Assembly (NCBI RefSeq): GCF_901687125.1
Contig: NZ_CABFJY010000002.1
Location: 1 to 64,000 of the forward strand
Reading direction: 5' to 3'
Length of the DNA stretch: 64,000 bases
Origin: Actinobacillus vicugnae
Lineage (GTDB): Bacteria; Pseudomonadota; Gammaproteobacteria; Enterobacterales; Pasteurellaceae
The notes under the pieces are model-generated. The model worked only from the letters and a program-made list of their open reading frames with translations, did no database searches and was not told where the DNA came from. The translations under genes and the position numbers were made by a program. Each line of letters opens with the position of its first letter. The stretch's first letter is position 1. Positions 1-9,178 of the stretch are shown here, one piece after another.

Positions 1-128
1 AAAAGTAAAAATGAATTTCTAGTTTAAGCACCTATTAAGACTTCAAAATTAAAAAATATTTTCAATCAAGTCAATCAACAAGTGCCCACACAGATTGTCT
101 GATAGATTGTTAAAGAACAAAAAGAAAG
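1..128 (-). promoter_or_regulatory. 16S rRNA leader with boxA, entering an rrn operon left of the window
   Basis: On the minus strand, just after tRNA-Pro, the sequence TGTTCTTTAACAA (107-119) matches the boxA antitermination element. It is followed by ATCAGACAATCTGTGTGGGC, as I remember the E. coli 16S leader. The A/T-rich remainder runs off the left edge without a hairpin terminator. I infer that a 16S rRNA gene begins just outside the window and that the three tRNAs sit in its 5' leader. The rRNA gene itself is not visible. Confidence 0.7.
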
Positions 129-205
129 TGGTCGGCGAGATAGGATTTGAACCTACGACCCACTGGTCCCAAACCAGTTGCGCTACCAAGCTGCGCTACT
201 CGCCG
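129..205 (-). tRNA. tRNA-Pro (anticodon TGG)
   Basis: A 77-nt tRNA with encoded CCA at 129-131 on the complement. The acceptor stem pairs CGGCGAG with CTCGCCG and the T arm is GGTTCAAATC. The anticodon loop TTTGGGA gives TGG, read within the stem CTGGT/ACCAG. It is the last tRNA of an Arg-His-Pro array and lies 10 nt before the rrn boxA. The gene order matches the E. coli argX-hisR-leuT-proM operon without the Leu gene. Confidence 0.96.
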
Positions 206-233
206 TCAGTTACTCATAAGAGTATGTTTTAAA

Positions 234-310
234 TGGGGTGGCTAATGGGACTCGAACCCACGACAACTGGAATCACAATCCAGGGCTCTACCAACTGAGC
301 TATAGCCACC
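234..310 (-). tRNA. tRNA-His (anticodon GTG)
   Basis: A 77-nt tRNA with encoded CCA. The acceptor stem GGTGGCT pairs with AGCCACC and includes the extra G at position -1 that marks tRNA-His. The anticodon loop ATTGTGA gives GTG. It is the middle gene of the Arg-His-Pro array. Confidence 0.96.
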
Positions 311-338
311 ACAATGTTGATAGTGCTGCATTGACAAC

Positions 339-415
<77 letters not shown>

Positions 416-461
416 TTTCGATTTTCATCGTTTTGTTTAGTGCGTCGCAACGGAGGCGTAT

Positions 462-488
462 ATTATAGATTTCACCTTACCTTGTCTA
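462..488 (-). promoter_or_regulatory. Putative promoter of the tRNA-rrn operon
   Basis: On the minus strand a perfect -10 TATAAT (462-467) follows a -35-like TAGACA (483-488) with a 15-bp spacer, shorter than usual. A/T-rich runs at 491-520 could act as an UP element. The -10 is followed by a GC-rich stretch (GCCTCCG), typical of stable-RNA promoters under stringent control. It sits about 45 bp upstream of tRNA-Arg. Confidence 0.55.
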
Positions 489-510
489 GCACTTTTTGAA
501 AAAAAATTGC

Positions 511-533
511 AAAAAAGCGTTTGCCTGCTTTTA
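511..533 (-). terminator. Possible weak terminator after wecG
   Basis: Read on the minus strand, a short stem AAAGC/GCTTT with an 8-nt loop is followed by a T run. It lies between the wecG stop and the tRNA promoter. The stem is only 5 bp, so read-through from the ECA operon into the tRNA-rrn unit is plausible. Confidence 0.3.
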
Positions 534-574
534 ATTTATTCAAAATGAATAATAATTGTCATTTTTGCTGTATT

Positions 575-1300
575 TTATAGCTGTTTTGTATAGTAGTAAT
601 AAGCAAAGCGGATTAAATTTAATTGTCGTCGCCAGCGAGTCGGTTGGCTTAATAGGCGATATAACCATTCTAAACCTAAATCTTGCCAAATCTTTGGTGC
701 ACGTTTCACTTTTCCAGTGAAGACGTCATAAGTACCGCCAACTCCCATATATAAGCAATCTGGATATTGTTGCTGTGCTTTTTGCATGAAACGTTCTTGT
801 TTTGGCGATCCCATTGCTACACTTACAAATTTTGCGCCACTTTGGCGAATGCGTTCAATTACGTACTCTTCATCCGCTTGATTAAAATAACCGTCTTGTG
901 TGCCAACAATATTAAGCTTACAAGCGGTTAATTTTGATTGGACTTTTGCAAGTGTGTCGGCACTACCGCCCACTAAAAATACAGGAAGTTGTAATTCTGC
1001 CGCACGATAGATTAACGCTTCCCATAAATCTGCACCTGCAATGCGCTCTATATCTTGTATATTTGGATATTTCTTTTTGATCGATCGCACAATGCTAATA
1101 CCATCTGCGTATTTATATTCCGCATGCTGTAATAAATTTGCTACTTCGGGCTGTTGTTCGCTAATTATCAGCTTTTCTGCATTAATTGCTATTAATTTGC
1201 CAAATTTGACCGCTTGTGGATTCATCAGAAAATCTACAAAAGCCATTTTATTTTTAATTGCTAGCAACTCAATGCCTCTTATGGTTACGTTCTGGAGCAT
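575..1300 (-). CDS. wecG: UDP-N-acetyl-D-mannosaminuronic acid transferase
   Basis: 241 residues of the WecG/TagA/CpsF glycosyltransferase family. WecG adds ManNAcA from UDP-ManNAcA to GlcNAc-PP-undecaprenol (lipid I) at the cytoplasmic membrane to form ECA lipid II. Family signatures visible are YADGISIV, the MGSPKQERFM segment and GVGGTYDVFTGKVKRAP towards the C-terminus. It is the last gene of the ECA block, 1 nt after wzyE, matching the wzyE-rffM end of the E. coli locus. It is followed directly by the tRNA-rrn transcription unit on the same strand. Confidence 0.93.
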   Translation of the reverse strand: MLQNVTIRGIELLAIKNKMAFVDFLMNPQAVKFGKLIAINAEKLIISEQQPEVANLLQHAEYKYADGISIVRSIKKKYPNIQDIERIAGADLWEALIYRAAELQLPVFLVGGSADTLAKVQSKLTACKLNIVGTQDGYFNQADEEYVIERIRQSGAKFVSVAMGSPKQERFMQKAQQQYPDCLYMGVGGTYDVFTGKVKRAPKIWQDLGLEWLYRLLSQPTRWRRQLNLIRFAYYYYTKQL

Positions 1301-1301
1301 T

Positions 1302-2630
1302 TTACCCTTCTTTGGTGAGTCTGATATAACAATGGGCGACCGTCAGTATATAAGCCAGTGCCCAACACAGCGCAAAAATCACACTGAAAAAAACGAAGCG
1401 AGAAAAAAAGGCATCTGCGCCTTCTCGCACTAACACAATCATATTGAATAAATTGGCAAAACAATAAGCCTGAATCAGCGCTGAACGGCTCATATTTCTA
1501 TGTGTTTTACCATATGCCAACAAGCGGTCGAATCCTTTCATCATCAATCCGACAAATGCCATTCCCACACCGATCATCGGCAATCCACCCATAATATAGA
1601 AAGAACCTAATATAGTAGGCGAAATCGCAAGCCCTGAAAAATTCGCTAAAATTTCCCAAGTGAAATAATTTGCACTATTTAACACATAGTCAGGACGCTC
1701 TGCCCACAACCATTTTGGGATATATACATAGAAATCACGTACGATTGGCATCACCCCCTGATATTCAATCGGTTGAGATAAAATTAGCGCCACATTTTCC
1801 CAAGGTGAAAAGGTATCACGTGTCAAATATAAAAAAGTAAACAACGCTTCACTTCCACTCACATTTAAGCCGTAGCGAGCCAATGCCAAAACAAACATCG
1901 CTCCAATCATGACTGCTCCTGCAATCAGGAGCCATTTAAAGCTCAGGTAGCCTTTATCCATTCCTATAAAGAAGAATAACACAAACGCCAACGCCATATT
2001 TGCCCGAGTTCCGCCAACCGCAAGATAGCTTAGCAAGCCAAATCCGACGCCTAAAATGAGAAAACTAACCCACGCTTTTTTATGGTTAGCTAAGAAAAAC
2101 ATAATCAGCAAAGCCGGGATAAAAAAGTAAAAGAAACGTTTTAGCGCCACACCACTCACTGAAGCTGAAAAAATTTGGTTATATTGGCTCAATTTAAATA
2201 ATAGCAAGCCATTCATCGCAATAAATGCCACCAAGCTCAAAATTGCCATACCCGCTAGTAAATAAGCGGTCAATTTTGCTTCTAATTTTGCAAATTTTTG
2301 TGGAAATTCGACCGCTTGTGCTGGCTGGTGGAGCGCCGATAGCCAGAGCGAATGATAAATCGCATAATAAATCAGATAGCCAAACAAAGCGCTAAACAGC
2401 GTAAGCGCTAATTGATCCGTTGCTGGCAAAGCCGTATCAAAGCCTAGCGCTAAGCTCATCGACAATGGGAAACCTAAATAAAAGGTCACAAAATAGATCA
2501 CACTAAATAATAAGTGAAACGAAAACGGTTTGTGCTGATAAGCCCGATAGCAGAGCAATAAAATTAGCCATACCGATAACAAATAAAATCCGCTGAGTAG
2601 CGCATATTCAATCATCATATTATTTTTCAC
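1302..2630 (-). CDS. wzyE: ECA polymerase
   Basis: 442 residues, very hydrophobic, with about 11 likely membrane spans. WzyE joins ECA trisaccharide repeats on the periplasmic face of the inner membrane. The N-terminal region (FSFHLLFSVIYFVTFYLGFP) closely resembles the matching segment of E. coli WzyE, and the central PKWLWAERPDYVLNSANYFT region is a periplasmic loop. The start overlaps the end of wecF by 11 nt and the stop is 1 nt from wecG, so the three genes are probably translated from one mRNA. Confidence 0.92.
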   Translation of the reverse strand: MKNNMMIEYALLSGFYLLSVWLILLLCYRAYQHKPFSFHLLFSVIYFVTFYLGFPLSMSLALGFDTALPATDQLALTLFSALFGYLIYYAIYHSLWLSALHQPAQAVEFPQKFAKLEAKLTAYLLAGMAILSLVAFIAMNGLLLFKLSQYNQIFSASVSGVALKRFFYFFIPALLIMFFLANHKKAWVSFLILGVGFGLLSYLAVGGTRANMALAFVLFFFIGMDKGYLSFKWLLIAGAVMIGAMFVLALARYGLNVSGSEALFTFLYLTRDTFSPWENVALILSQPIEYQGVMPIVRDFYVYIPKWLWAERPDYVLNSANYFTWEILANFSGLAISPTILGSFYIMGGLPMIGVGMAFVGLMMKGFDRLLAYGKTHRNMSRSALIQAYCFANLFNMIVLVREGADAFFSRFVFFSVIFALCWALAYILTVAHCYIRLTKEG

Positions 2631-3693
2631 TTACCTGAGTTAAAAGCGTGAGCCATTGCGAACGATAATTCGGTGCAAAAAAACTGATCGCTGTTTTATC
2701 TAGTTGTATCAATTGTTGTTGCGTTTGCGCAATGCTAAATGTGTTGATCTCATCGCTGTATAAAAATGGGATCTGTTCTGCTTGTAGATCCTGCGTAAAC
2801 GGATTCTGGCGAGATAGCACAATTGGGATATTACGTTGAATCAACAAACACATTGTGCCAATACCCTGCTGGCGTGCAAAATTAAAATAGCCTATATCAC
2901 ATTCTGCTAATAGCGCTAAATAATCTTCAAAGCTAAGTTGTTCAGTGAGAATTTTAACTGCATTTTTTGGGAAAAATTCGACCGCTTGTTGCTGAACCTG
3001 CGTAATATATTGCTGGTTATTGGCTGGATAACCCATTGGAATAATAATACGTACCTTTTCACCCAACTGTTGTTTAATTTGCGTCAGTGCTTCCAAATGG
3101 CGATTTGAGCGATCTCCCGAATTACCGAGCAATATCGTTAGATGTTCACCTTGCGTTTTCGGTGTAAGTAAAGGCGCCACCTTTGGCATTTTCGTTGGAA
3201 AATATAATAGACTATCGCGTGAATGATTGCGCTTTAACTTTTGATGTGCGAACGCAAGATCGCCTTTGGTTCCCCATAATACGGGCAATTTGTTTTGCGC
3301 CATTCGGCGTAGCGGGTAAAGCAATTTAAACTGCCACGCTGATGATTCTTCATATAAATCCGCTCCCCAAATATGCCAATAGCAACGAGACGCAGGCAGA
3401 TTTCCCGTTAAAATTGCCAACCAAAGAGGAAAATTATACTGACCGTGTAAAATAAACTGCGCCCGCTGATCGGCTCTTGCTTTGCATACGACCGCTTGCG
3501 CAATGGCGTTTTTACTCTCAAAACAGCTAAGCGCTAATGCGGGATAATCTTCAACTAGCGACGGCGCCCCTACAACATAAAAATAGTGTTGTTGAGCTTG
3601 TAAATGCGGTAATAATTCTTGTTGGAAAAAGCTCAATAGTGTTTGATTATGATACAAAATATTTGAGCCTAAAATATGATAAATTGGTTTCAT
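2620..3693 (-). CDS. wecF: TDP-Fuc4NAc:lipid II Fuc4NAc transferase
   Basis: 357 residues of glycosyltransferase family 56 (E. coli WecF/RffT). It adds Fuc4NAc to lipid II to complete the ECA trisaccharide lipid III. The start MKPIYHILGSNILYHN parallels the E. coli N-terminus, and HIWGADLYEE and LGNSGDRSNRH are characteristic segments. It is the first gene of the detached wecF-wzyE-wecG block. In E. coli it follows wzxE directly, whereas here hcp-hcr lie between the two on the other strand. It therefore needs its own promoter in the 289-bp gap to hcp. Confidence 0.92.
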   Translation of the reverse strand: MKPIYHILGSNILYHNQTLLSFFQQELLPHLQAQQHYFYVVGAPSLVEDYPALALSCFESKNAIAQAVVCKARADQRAQFILHGQYNFPLWLAILTGNLPASRCYWHIWGADLYEESSAWQFKLLYPLRRMAQNKLPVLWGTKGDLAFAHQKLKRNHSRDSLLYFPTKMPKVAPLLTPKTQGEHLTILLGNSGDRSNRHLEALTQIKQQLGEKVRIIIPMGYPANNQQYITQVQQQAVEFFPKNAVKILTEQLSFEDYLALLAECDIGYFNFARQQGIGTMCLLIQRNIPIVLSRQNPFTQDLQAEQIPFLYSDEINTFSIAQTQQQLIQLDKTAISFFAPNYRSQWLTLLTQVSEK

Positions 3694-3930
3694 AAAGCGC
3701 TTTCTAAAAATAAATTAACGCTTAAAAGTTTATCATCACGCCTAAAAGAAGCCAAATAAGCAGTCAAAAATCAGCAAAATTTTGCAATTAAAATTAGCAA
3801 TAATTCTCACTAAAATCCTCTTATACCCCGTTAGAAGTAGCAAAGTACGACTAGATCAAATTCCTATCATTTTTCAAAATTTTCCGCTTTTTATCCGTTT
3901 TGGTTATCGCTATGATTTAAGCAATTATTT

Positions 3931-3947
3931 CCTACTATTTTAGTAGG
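3931..3947. promoter_or_regulatory. Palindrome upstream of hcp (possible operator)
   Basis: CCTACTA-TTT-TAGTAGG is a perfect 7-bp inverted repeat with a 3-nt spacer, 36 bp before the hcp start. A TATGAT hexamer (3911-3916) could be the -10, which would put the palindrome in the early transcribed region. It does not match the FNR, NsrR or NarL/NarP 7-2-7 consensus as I know them. An operator role is inference. Confidence 0.35.
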
Positions 3948-3982
3948 TTATTTATTTTTAATAATCAGTTTGGAGTGATTTT

Positions 3983-5638
3983 ATGTACTGCGTTCAATGT
4001 GAACAAACCATGGTAACCCCAGTGGGGAACGGCTGTAGTTTCGGTCAAGGTATGTGTGGTAAAACGGCTGAAACCTCAGATCTACAAGACTTACTTATTG
4101 CAACATTACACAGCCTGTCCGCATGGGCGTTAAAAGCGCGTGAGCACGGCATTATTCATCACGAAGCAGATGCTTTTGCGCCTCGCGCGTTCTTCGCGAC
4201 ACTTACCAACGTAAACTTTGATTCGGCTCGTATTGTAGGCTACGCACAGCAAGCAATTATTTACCGTAACAATTTAATCAAAGCGATCAGCGAAGTTGAG
4301 CCCAATCCAACACTAAACCACCCCTTAGCACATATTGAATTAACTGGTATTTCAATTGATCAATTAGCAGAACAAGCGAAACAATTTGCATTAGATACCG
4401 ACCGTGCGGAAATCGGCGAAGAAGTACACGGTGTACGTCTATTAGCCCTTTACGGCTTAAAAGGCGCAGCAGCGTATTTAGAACACGCTTATGTGTTAGG
4501 AAAATTCGATAACGATTTATACGTAGAATATCACGGCTTTATGTCTTGGTTAGGAACGAAACCGAGCGACTTAAACGAATTACTTGAAAAAGCGTTAGCG
4601 ATCGGTTCAATGAACTTCAAAGTGATGGCAATGCTTGATGCGGGTGAGACAGAACACTTCGGCAATCCAGTGCCTGCTTCTGTAAATATTCGCCCCGTAA
4701 AAGGCAAATGTATTCTGATTTCTGGCCACGATTTAAAAGACTTAAAAGAGTTACTTGAACAAACCGAAGGCAAAGGTATTAACATTTACACTCACGGCGA
4801 AATGTTACCTGCACACGGCTACCCAGAACTGAAAAAATATAAACACTTGGTCGGTAACTTTGGTTCGGGCTGGCAAAATCAGCAAAAAGAATTTGCCCGC
4901 TTCCCGGGTGCGATCGTGATGACTTCAAACTGCTTAATCGATCCAAATGTGGGTGATTATGCAGATCGTATCTTCACACGTAACATTGTAGGCTGGCCAG
5001 GTGTAACACACTTAGAAGATCACGACTTTAGCCCCGTGATCGAAAAAGCATTAGCTTGTGAAGGCTTCCCATACACCGAATTAGAACACTACATCACGGT
5101 GGGCTTCGGTCGTAAAACCTTAATTGACGCATCAGATGCGGTGATTGATTTAGTTAAAGCAGGTAAATTAAGCCACGTATTTTTGATTGGAGGTTGTGAT
5201 GGCGATAAAGAAGAGCGTCATTACTATACGGATTTAGCTTATGCATTACCGAAAGATACTGCGGTACTGACTTTAGGCTGTGGTAAATACCGTTTTAATA
5301 AATTAGATTTCGGTACCATTGATGGTGGCTTGCCACGTTTATTAGATGCAGGTCAATGTAACGATACGTATTCAGCCATTATGTTAGCGGTTACCCTTTC
5401 GCAAAAATTGGGTATTGGTTTAAATGAATTACCACTTTCTATCGTGCTTTCTTGGTTCGAACAAAAAGCGATTATCGTGTTATTAACGTCGTTAGCACTT
5501 GGCGTGAAAAATGTGTATTCAGGTCCAAGCAAACCTGCGTTCTTAAATGATAATGTGATGAATTTATTACACGAAAAATTTGGTTTAAGCGGTTTAACCA
5601 CCCCAGAACAAGATTTCGGTCATATCATCAATAAATAA
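3983..5638 (+). CDS. hcp: Hybrid-cluster protein (NO reductase / hydroxylamine reductase)
   Basis: 551 residues, the length of E. coli Hcp. Four cysteines at C3, C6, C18 and C25 (CVQC and [13 protein letters not shown]) are spaced as in the class that binds an N-terminal [2Fe-2S] cluster. Later Cys-containing segments ([21 protein letters not shown]) fit ligands of the hybrid 4Fe-2S-2O cluster. Hcp reduces NO and other reactive nitrogen species in the cytoplasm using electrons from Hcr. GGAGTG lies 8 nt before the ATG. It is followed by hcr, and the pair interrupts the ECA locus in the opposite orientation. Confidence 0.97.
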   Translation: MYCVQCEQTMVTPVGNGCSFGQGMCGKTAETSDLQDLLIATLHSLSAWALKAREHGIIHHEADAFAPRAFFATLTNVNFDSARIVGYAQQAIIYRNNLIKAISEVEPNPTLNHPLAHIELTGISIDQLAEQAKQFALDTDRAEIGEEVHGVRLLALYGLKGAAAYLEHAYVLGKFDNDLYVEYHGFMSWLGTKPSDLNELLEKALAIGSMNFKVMAMLDAGETEHFGNPVPASVNIRPVKGKCILISGHDLKDLKELLEQTEGKGINIYTHGEMLPAHGYPELKKYKHLVGNFGSGWQNQQKEFARFPGAIVMTSNCLIDPNVGDYADRIFTRNIVGWPGVTHLEDHDFSPVIEKALACEGFPYTELEHYITVGFGRKTLIDASDAVIDLVKAGKLSHVFLIGGCDGDKEERHYYTDLAYALPKDTAVLTLGCGKYRFNKLDFGTIDGGLPRLLDAGQCNDTYSAIMLAVTLSQKLGIGLNELPLSIVLSWFEQKAIIVLLTSLALGVKNVYSGPSKPAFLNDNVMNLLHEKFGLSGLTTPEQDFGHIINK

Positions 5639-5644
5639 CCAATC

Positions 5645-5670
5645 GTAGGGTGCATTTGCTAACGCACCCT
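5645..5670 (+). repeat. Small GTAG-headed palindromic repeat (family 2), copy a
   Basis: GTAGGGTGC, a short spacer, then GCTAACGCACCCT: a GTAG head on an imperfect hairpin (AGGGTGC with GCACCCT) in the 58-bp hcp-hcr gap. Relatives lie at 30865-30888 and 32798-32819. The hairpin may modulate hcr expression, but the shared sequence suggests a dispersed REP-like repeat. Confidence 0.6.
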
Positions 5671-5696
5671 ATGTAACGAAAATAGAGAAGACAAAA

Positions 5697-6716
5697 ATGG
5701 CAAATACCAATAAAAACCCGCTCTGTATTAATGAATTACAAGTTTATTCAATCGTACAAGAAGCTCCGCATGTAAAAACCATTAACTTTATCGCTCAAGA
5801 TTTCTATCCATATCAAGCAGGGCAATATGCGTTAGTGAGCATTAAAAATACACCACATATCACTCGTGCTTATTCACTCTCTTCTACGCCAGGCGAAAGC
5901 TGTTTTGTGTCGATTACTGTGCGTGAAATTGAAGGCGGGGTTGGCTCAACTTGGTTAAATAACGAAGTGAAAGTGGGCGATCAAGTGTGGTTTTCAAACC
6001 CAATGGGCGAATTTTCTTGCCAACAAGTGCAGGCTAACAACTATTTATTAGTTGGCGCAGGCAGTGGCGTAACACCGATTATGTCAATGACTCGCTGGTT
6101 ATTAGCAAACCGCCCAGAAACTAACGTAACGGTGATCCACAGCGTACACTCACCAGAAGATGTAATCTTTAAAGCCGAATGGGCGGAACTAAAAGCGAAA
6201 TATCCTCACTTAAATTTAGTGTTTAATGCCTCAGTAGATGCGCGCGAAGGCTTTGCCAGCGGTCGAATTTCAGCAGAAATTATCAAAAATGCTGTACCAA
6301 ATATCACTGATTACACGGTAATGACTTGTGGCCCTGAAGCCTATATGGCAACGTTAAAAAATATCGTAACTGAATTAGGGGTAAGCGAAGATCGTTTCTT
6401 TACCGAAGCTTTCTTCAATACCGCATTAGCGGGCGAAATCAGCTCAGATAAGAAAACGACGTTAACGATTAACGGTGCAAAACAAATTACCGCAGAAGTG
6501 CCTGTAGGCATGACGTTATTAGCAGCCCTGGAAGCACAAGAGCAACCTGTGGTTTCAGGCTGTCGTACAGGTTTATGTGGCTTATGCAAAACTAAAGTTA
6601 CAGGCGGTGAATACGAAGTGGTGAATACAGGTGATTTAACTGAGGAAGAAATTGCGCAAGGCTATGTGTTAGCTTGTAGCTGCCGAGTGAAAGAAAATGT
6701 GAGTATCTCTGTCTAA
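5697..6716 (+). CDS. hcr: NADH oxidoreductase for Hcp
   Basis: 339 residues. The N-terminal ferredoxin-reductase part has an FAD-binding segment (TRAYSLSSTP) and an NAD-binding segment (LLVGAGSGVTPIMSM). The C-terminal domain is a plant-type [2Fe-2S] ferredoxin with CRTGLCGLCKTK and a later cysteine in YVLACSC. Hcr passes electrons from NADH to Hcp. It follows hcp by 58 bp on the same strand and ends before a strong hairpin, so hcp-hcr form a two-gene operon. Confidence 0.95.
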   Translation: MANTNKNPLCINELQVYSIVQEAPHVKTINFIAQDFYPYQAGQYALVSIKNTPHITRAYSLSSTPGESCFVSITVREIEGGVGSTWLNNEVKVGDQVWFSNPMGEFSCQQVQANNYLLVGAGSGVTPIMSMTRWLLANRPETNVTVIHSVHSPEDVIFKAEWAELKAKYPHLNLVFNASVDAREGFASGRISAEIIKNAVPNITDYTVMTCGPEAYMATLKNIVTELGVSEDRFFTEAFFNTALAGEISSDKKTTLTINGAKQITAEVPVGMTLLAALEAQEQPVVSGCRTGLCGLCKTKVTGGEYEVVNTGDLTEEEIAQGYVLACSCRVKENVSISV

Positions 6717-6751
6717 TCGTTTCTCAATCATTAGTAAGTATTGTGAAAATT

Positions 6752-6788
6752 AAGCCCTCACGACAGGAAGTCCCGAGGGCTTTTATTA
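6752..6788. terminator. Rho-independent terminator between hcr and wzxE
   Basis: AAGCCCTC and GAGGGCTT form a stem around a 14-16 nt loop, followed by TTATTATTTTT on the plus strand. A-rich sequence on the other side gives a weaker T run for the minus strand. It lies between the convergent hcr and wzxE genes and could serve both. Confidence 0.8.
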
Positions 6789-6797
6789 TTTTTAAGG

Positions 6798-8054
6798 TTA
6801 GTTTGAATGTTTCAGATAATATTTAAAACCTGCGACACACAATAATAAATAGACCAAATAGGTCGCAAAATAAGCCTGTACTGCACCTTGTGCGCCATAA
6901 TGTGGAATAAATAAATGTCCTATTCCCACCAATAACCCAAGCTGTAAAATTTCAGCGACCGCATAAAGTTTTAACGAGGCTTTTGCCACGATCAAATAGC
7001 CAAAAACATAAGCCAGCACTTTGCAAGTATCGCCTAACAATTGCCAGAGGAATAGGGATTCCATGGCTAAAAAATCTTTGCTATATAGCAATAAGATAAT
7101 CCAATGTTTTAGCGAGAAAATTGTCACGCCCGCTAATAGCGCTGCCACACCTACAAATTTTAACGCTTTAACTACTTCTTGTTGCAGTGGTGCTTTTGCG
7201 TTTAATCTCGCAAAGGTTGGCAATAAATAAACCGAAAAAGCAGCGGTAATAAATTGCAAATAAGCATCTGAAATTTTGCTAACTCCCTGCCATAATCCAA
7301 CCGCTTCTAACGAATGATATTGCACCAACAAATCACGCATTAGTACATACGCAACAGGCAAAGTGAGCGCTGTAATAAACACCATTATACTAAATTTAAA
7401 CAACTTTTTGGCATGTTCAGACGAAAAGGCAAAATTTCTCCCAAATTTGACCGCTTGTAATTGTCGATGAAGAAAATAACGCGCAGGCAGAAAAACCAAA
7501 GCAGGCATTACCACCAAGCCAACCAAAGCGCCATGGTAGCCACAGCCGTATAAGCCAATCAGAAACACGCTCAAGCCTAACAATGAGCCAATTATCACGC
7601 TCATCGCCGTCGCTTTAACGTTACGATAGCCCTTTAAGATGGCGAGAAAATAATTACTATTGGCGATCCCAAACTGAGCAATCCCCGTAGCAATTACCAC
7701 CGTTTGATAATCTTGTGAATAAAATAGCCATTGGCTAATCTGTGCGGAACAGAGCAAGAAAACCAGTGCCAGCACGCCCGAAAACAGCACAATAATACGA
7801 TTAGCGGTAGAGAACAAAGCGGTCAAATTTTCAGGCTGATGTTCAAATTCTGCCACATATTTGGTTACACCATTAAAAATCCCTGCTCCCGCAAATACGC
7901 CTAGCACGGTAATCAACGTCATAAAATTGGCGACCTGGCCTAACCCTGCTGTACCAAATTGCAATGCGAATAATTTGACCAGCAATAGCCCAACTACAAT
8001 TTTAAAAAGTGTAGAGATTGCAGTCCAAAATGTTGTGTTACTTAACGATTTCAT
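6798..8054 (-). CDS. wzxE: ECA lipid III flippase
   Basis: 418 residues with about 12 predicted membrane spans, of the polysaccharide-transport branch of the MOP flippase superfamily. It moves undecaprenyl-PP-linked ECA trisaccharide across the inner membrane. The N-terminal pattern SLSNTTFWTAISTLFKIVVG and the position after wecE match E. coli WzxE. The start overlaps the wecE stop by 4 nt (ATGA), indicating translational coupling. It is the last gene of the first ECA block and ends against the hcr terminator. Confidence 0.92.
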   Translation of the reverse strand: MKSLSNTTFWTAISTLFKIVVGLLLVKLFALQFGTAGLGQVANFMTLITVLGVFAGAGIFNGVTKYVAEFEHQPENLTALFSTANRIIVLFSGVLALVFLLCSAQISQWLFYSQDYQTVVIATGIAQFGIANSNYFLAILKGYRNVKATAMSVIIGSLLGLSVFLIGLYGCGYHGALVGLVVMPALVFLPARYFLHRQLQAVKFGRNFAFSSEHAKKLFKFSIMVFITALTLPVAYVLMRDLLVQYHSLEAVGLWQGVSKISDAYLQFITAAFSVYLLPTFARLNAKAPLQQEVVKALKFVGVAALLAGVTIFSLKHWIILLLYSKDFLAMESLFLWQLLGDTCKVLAYVFGYLIVAKASLKLYAVAEILQLGLLVGIGHLFIPHYGAQGAVQAYFATYLVYLLLCVAGFKYYLKHSN

Positions 8055-9178
8055 TGATGAAGAAATTCCAATACCGCCTCAATCACAAGGCGCACTTCTG
8101 CTTCCGACATATTATAAAATAAAGGTAAGCGTACTAAACGTTCGCTTTCCAAACTGGTGTACTGATCTACACCACAAAATTGACCAAGTTTTTGCCCCGC
8201 TGGACTTGAGTGAAGCGGAATATAATGAAATACTGCCAAAATATCTTTCTGTTTCATCCAATCAATAAAAGCGCTTCGTTCAGCTAAATCTTTAAATTTA
8301 AGATAAAACATATGCGCATTATGCTGACATTCTACAGGCTGTTGTGGTAATTGAATCCGCTGTGCAAACGGGGAAAAAGCCTCAAAATATTGTTGCCAAA
8401 TGGCTAAACGACGCTGATTAATTTGCTCTGCCATTTCTAGCTGTGCGGCTAAATAAGCCGCTTGTAAATCAGACATCAAAAAGCTCGAACCAATATCACG
8501 CCACGTATATTTATCCACTTGCCCACGGAAAAACTGGCTTCGATTCGTGCCTTTCTCACGCACGATTTCCGCTCGCTCAACTAACTGAATATCATTAATC
8601 AGAATCGCCCCGCCTTCACCGCCCGAGCTATAATTTTTGGTTTCATGAAAGCTATAACAACCCAAATGCCCAATCGTACCAAGCGCTTTACCTTTATAAA
8701 ATGCCATCACCGCCTGTGCCGCATCTTCCACCACATACAACTGGTGCTTTTCGGCAATCGCCATAATGCTATCCATCTCGCAAGCCACCCCTGCATAATG
8801 CACAGGCACAATTGCTTTGGTTTTGGGGGTGATCGCCGCTTCAATTTTTGTTTCATCAATATTCATCGTATCAGGGCGAATATCAACAAACACGATTTTC
8901 GCTCCACGCAAAGCAAACGCATTTGCCGTGGAAACAAAGGTATAGCTTGGCATAATGACTTCATCGCCTGCCTGAATATTCAACAAAATCGCTGCCATTT
9001 CCAGTGAGGCAGTACACGAAGGAGTCAGCAACGCTTTGCATGTGCCAAACTGTTGCTCAAACCAACGCTCGCATTGTTTGGTGTAATCGCTATCACCAGA
9101 TAATTTGCCACTATTGATTGCCTGCTGTAGAAACGCCAACTCATGACCTGTAACTGGTGGTTTATTAAATGGAATCAT
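8051..9178 (-). CDS. wecE: dTDP-4-amino-4,6-dideoxy-D-galactose aminotransferase
   Basis: 375 residues, DegT/DnrJ/EryC1 family PLP enzyme. It transaminates dTDP-4-keto-6-deoxy-D-glucose for Fuc4NAc synthesis. The PLP lysine is K181 in SFHETKNYSSGGEGG, at the same number as in E. coli WecE, and the cofactor-phosphate region is TPSCTASLEMAA. It overlaps wecD and wzxE by 4 nt each. The upstream enzymes RffH and RffG, which make its substrate, are missing here, so dTDP-4-keto-6-deoxyglucose must come from rml genes elsewhere. Confidence 0.95.
   Translation of the reverse strand: MIPFNKPPVTGHELAFLQQAINSGKLSGDSDYTKQCERWFEQQFGTCKALLTPSCTASLEMAAILLNIQAGDEVIMPSYTFVSTANAFALRGAKIVFVDIRPDTMNIDETKIEAAITPKTKAIVPVHYAGVACEMDSIMAIAEKHQLYVVEDAAQAVMAFYKGKALGTIGHLGCYSFHETKNYSSGGEGGAILINDIQLVERAEIVREKGTNRSQFFRGQVDKYTWRDIGSSFLMSDLQAAYLAAQLEMAEQINQRRLAIWQQYFEAFSPFAQRIQLPQQPVECQHNAHMFYLKFKDLAERSAFIDWMKQKDILAVFHYIPLHSSPAGQKLGQFCGVDQYTSLESERLVRLPLFYNMSEAEVRLVIEAVLEFLHQ

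Noticed and set aside
3851-3875. FNR site upstream of hcp
   Set aside because: Only one half-site (GATCAA) is present and the other half does not match, so I do not call it.
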